Assembly: GCA_027922465.2 (NCBI GenBank)
Contig: BQMF02000003.1
Coordinates: forward strand, 186,001-250,000
Origin: Turritopsis dohrnii
Taxonomy: Eukaryota > Cnidaria > Hydrozoa > Anthoathecata > Oceaniidae
Length of the DNA stretch: 64,000 nucleotides
Direction: 5' to 3'
Positions within the stretch are counted from its first letter, which is position 1. The number at the start of each line of letters is the position of its first letter. The position numbers and the translations under genes were made by a program. This document shows, piece by piece, positions 61,844 through 64,000 of the stretch. A model generated the notes under the pieces. That model was not told where the DNA came from. It saw only the letters and a program-made list of their open reading frames with translations, and did no database searches.

Positions 61844-62166
61844 ATTACTATTGTCCACCTTCAAACTACTCAATAAATTAGAGTCTACAAATTATGATAG
61901 TCAAGTATGGAAATCTGTCCAACAGGTTTTTATTTAGCAAAGTAAAGGTTTCATGCTTCTTGGCTGTGAAAACCTGTCCATAACGTCGGATAACCTGTCG
62001 GTAAACCTGTCCAAATTGTCGGATGCATGGAACCTATTTTGTTGTTCCAGGAAAGAAAACTTTTCTGTAATCATCCTATTCCATCTGATATATTCGTTTT
62101 CAGCTTTATGCGTCATTAAGTTTTCTAGAGAGATCATCTAAGATAGATTTTTAGATCAGATGAATT

Positions 62167-62476
62167 TTTTTTTTTTTTTTACGAATATTTACCCAGGATA
62201 GCCTCTTCAGTTCCTTAAGGTATACTGTTATCAATGAGGGTCCTGCGAAGGAGGCCCTAGAGTATTTAAAGCTCCCATTTGGGCTACGGAAGCTGTAGTG
62301 ACAGGAAACGCTCAACTAGACAACCATCCTAGACATCATTCCTACTCTCTTGCTGAGTGCTAAGCAGAGAGGAGTGACTCACACTGTCACATTCGCTGGC
62401 ATGACTCGGTCGGGGATTGAACCCGAGACTTCCCGAACAGGAACCGAGCACTCTACCACAAGGCTACCAGTCGGAT
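62167..62476 (-). repeat. tRNA-derived SINE
   Basis: On the minus strand the element opens with a tRNA-like head (about 62476-62396): box A-like 'tagccttgtggtagagtg', box B-like 'gggttcaatccccgac', and an acceptor-like pairing of GACTGGT with ACCGAGTC. A unique body follows and the element ends in 'ctgggtaaatattcg' and an A-tract (62167-62182). The same 3' half occurs at 44860-45030. It is not a functional tRNA: the head is imperfect and continues into SINE sequence. Confidence 0.78.
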
Positions 62477-62783
62477 GGCAAATCTAACTGTTATTTGTAA
62501 ATATTTCCCTGAATATTATTTCGAGTGTAATTTAATAAAAATGATTGGGTCAAGTATATTTTTGAAAAGCCCTCTGGTTTCCTCTTCCTTGAAACATAAA
62601 ACTACACAAAACACAAAAATATAACAAGTTGATCTTTTTTTTTTACACTCAAAGTACGACAAGATTTAAATTACAAAATATGCTGGTAAAAATTATTTGT
62701 ACAGATTGAAATGATAATATACAAAAAATCGTTTGGATTGAATTCCAGACATTTTATAAAAATGAATGAGTTGTATGGCATAC

Positions 62784-64000
62784 TCATAGGATCTCACATT
62801 TTTGACAACAATTCTTGGAAGCCACAGGAACAAAATCGTCGTTGTTTGTCATGAAAATCAACTTTCCATTTCTCGATTTATTGCGAGCGGAAGGTACTAG
62901 CAGCTTCACAAATGCAACAGCTCCTGTGTCAAGCGTTACGACAAGCTGATAGGTGTCGCCGGATACAAGAGACATGTCAAAGTGACTCACTCCTCTTTCA
63001 AAGCCAATTGCATCGATTATTTGACCGGATTGCGAATGCCATAACCGTAAAGTGGCATCACTTGAACCAGTAATCAAATATTTTGAATCCTCGGTGACTT
63101 TGAGATCAATGACACCTCCTGTATGTCCACGGTAAGGAACCTTTTGGACGTTTTTATCAAGAGATGTCATCATAAGCTGCTCTTCTGAATCGGTTGTAGA
63201 AATAATAACCGACATGCCTTTCATAAATTGAAAGCCTGTCACGGAATGACTGCCAACTTGGAATTTGTGGATGGTAGTATTACAATCCAAGTCCCAAATC
63301 AAGACCAGTCCGTGTTGGTCGCCTGAACACAAATATTTGTTGTCTGAGGAAATAAATGTGGCCGAGATAGGATTATTGTGACCTTTTAAGAGTTTCACAT
63401 GAGATATCAGATCCATAGCAATTCTGTATACATTCAGCTTTCCCGCTACACAACCAGATATCAATAAACGATTGTTCCTGCTGAGAAACAAACTGGAGAT
63501 CGTCTTTTCATGATGCGATAACTTTTTAATCCTGTTTTCACCTTTAAAATTAAACAGTATGATTGTACCGCATTCATCAGCACTTATTACTGACTCATCG
63601 TGATTCAGCACTTCGATTGCAGTAATTGAGCAGTTGTGATGTTTATGTACTTCATTAAAGCTTTGATTAACAAGTTGAAAGACTTGCAAAGTACCATCAC
63701 TTGTCCCTAAGAATAGTGTGTTTCCACTATTTGCAAATGCTGAAACAGTTATCTCATTATCCAAGCAAAGTTCTTTCCACAACGTCATCATTTCTACATT
63801 CCAAATAACTAATTTTCCTCCTGCGCACAATACGGCTACATATTTTCCACTAGCAGATATAATTGCGTTCATGCCATCTCCTATATTTACAAGAGGGTTG
63901 GCTCTGCACGTTTTCTCGTCAAGCAAGTCGACACACCATAGTTTTACAACTCCGTCATCAGAACCAGATATGACCCGCTTGTTATCGGGGGAAACATCAA
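62784..64000 (-). CDS. WD40-repeat protein, C-terminal part (NACHT-WD-like?), runs off the right edge
   Basis: The frame is open to the window edge with no intron; about 405 residues are visible and the start lies beyond 64000. Roughly nine WD-type units can be counted, for example RVISGSDDGVVKLWCVD, YVAVLCAGGKLVIWNVE, YLCSGDQHGLVLIWDLD and YLITGSSDATLRLWHSQ, enough for more than one propeller blade set. WD40 propellers are protein-binding platforms. The layout (many degenerate repeats at the C end, single large exon) resembles NWD1-type NACHT-WD proteins, but the NTPase part is not in the window, so this is only a suggestion. The last residues are CCQKCEIL, a possible CaaX box with nearby cysteines. 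Confidence 0.88.
   Translation of the reverse strand, partial: DVSPDNKRVISGSDDGVVKLWCVDLLDEKTCRANPLVNIGDGMNAIISASGKYVAVLCAGGKLVIWNVEMMTLWKELCLDNEITVSAFANSGNTLFLGTSDGTLQVFQLVNQSFNEVHKHHNCSITAIEVLNHDESVISADECGTIILFNFKGENRIKKLSHHEKTISSLFLSRNNRLLISGCVAGKLNVYRIAMDLISHVKLLKGHNNPISATFISSDNKYLCSGDQHGLVLIWDLDCNTTIHKFQVGSHSVTGFQFMKGMSVIISTTDSEEQLMMTSLDKNVQKVPYRGHTGGVIDLKVTEDSKYLITGSSDATLRLWHSQSGQIIDAIGFERGVSHFDMSLVSGDTYQLVVTLDTGAVAFVKLLVPSARNKSRNGKLIFMTNNDDFVPVASKNCCQKCEIL

Noticed and set aside
62396..62476. A functional tRNA gene on the minus strand
   Set aside because: The acceptor and anticodon stems are imperfect and the sequence runs on into a SINE body with an A-tail.
1..64000. CRISPR arrays, operons, bacterial promoters or a prokaryotic defence system
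   Set aside because: The window is eukaryotic: spliced genes, LINE, SINE and MITEs. No regularly spaced repeat array is present.

Overview
The window is animal nuclear DNA. It is AT-rich, its genes are split by GT-AG introns, and the encoded families (FRMD4 with a CUPID region, SAR1, importin-13, a rhodopsin-type GPCR, a Cys-loop receptor, a WD40 protein) are metazoan or broadly eukaryotic. The many DNA-transposon miniatures, Helitron, pogo/Tigger and HIRAN-like debris and the divergent receptors suggest a cnidarian, perhaps a hydrozoan. That assignment is an inference; no species can be named.

Layout. 1-4355 (-) holds most of a kinesin-like motor domain, with a PIF/Harbinger transposase fragment in its first visible intron. 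4.7-8.1 kb is a cluster of non-autonomous DNA transposons. 9768-19274 (+) is a FRMD4-type FERM protein that I could splice from start to stop (20 exons, 801 codons), with transposons in two introns. 21081-24140 (-) is a complete seven-exon SAR1 GTPase (192 aa), tail to tail with FRMD4. 25-30 kb is repeats. 31478-35174 (+) is a two-exon importin-13-like receptor (926 aa). 36.6-42.2 kb is repeats, including a TA-flanked pogo/Tigger-like element with a decayed HIRAN-like domain. 42821-43975 (-) is a single-coding-exon GPCR. 45514-53457 (+) is an anionic-type Cys-loop channel subunit; its 5' exons and one internal exon were not located. 54218-58543 (-) is a decayed Helitron lying inside an older, split miniature element. 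59092-61685 (+) is a 5'-truncated LINE. 62167-62476 (-) is a tRNA-derived SINE. 62784-64000 (-) is the 3' end of a WD40-repeat gene whose last residues form a possible CaaX prenylation signal.

The genes are not an operon; they are unrelated single genes of alternating strand. SAR1 works in COPII budding, importin-13 in nuclear transport, FRMD4 at cell junctions and in cytohesin/Arf signalling, and the two receptors in cell-cell signalling. The most informative structure outside the genes is the transposon stratigraphy: at least twelve elements can be delimited by inverted repeats plus target-site duplications (TSDs), including three tiny foldback elements with 9-10 bp TSDs and a Helitron whose two ends share a 10-bp inverted repeat. 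The most interesting gene-level observation is a pair of 27-nt, frame-preserving microexons in the FERM domain of the FRMD4 gene.
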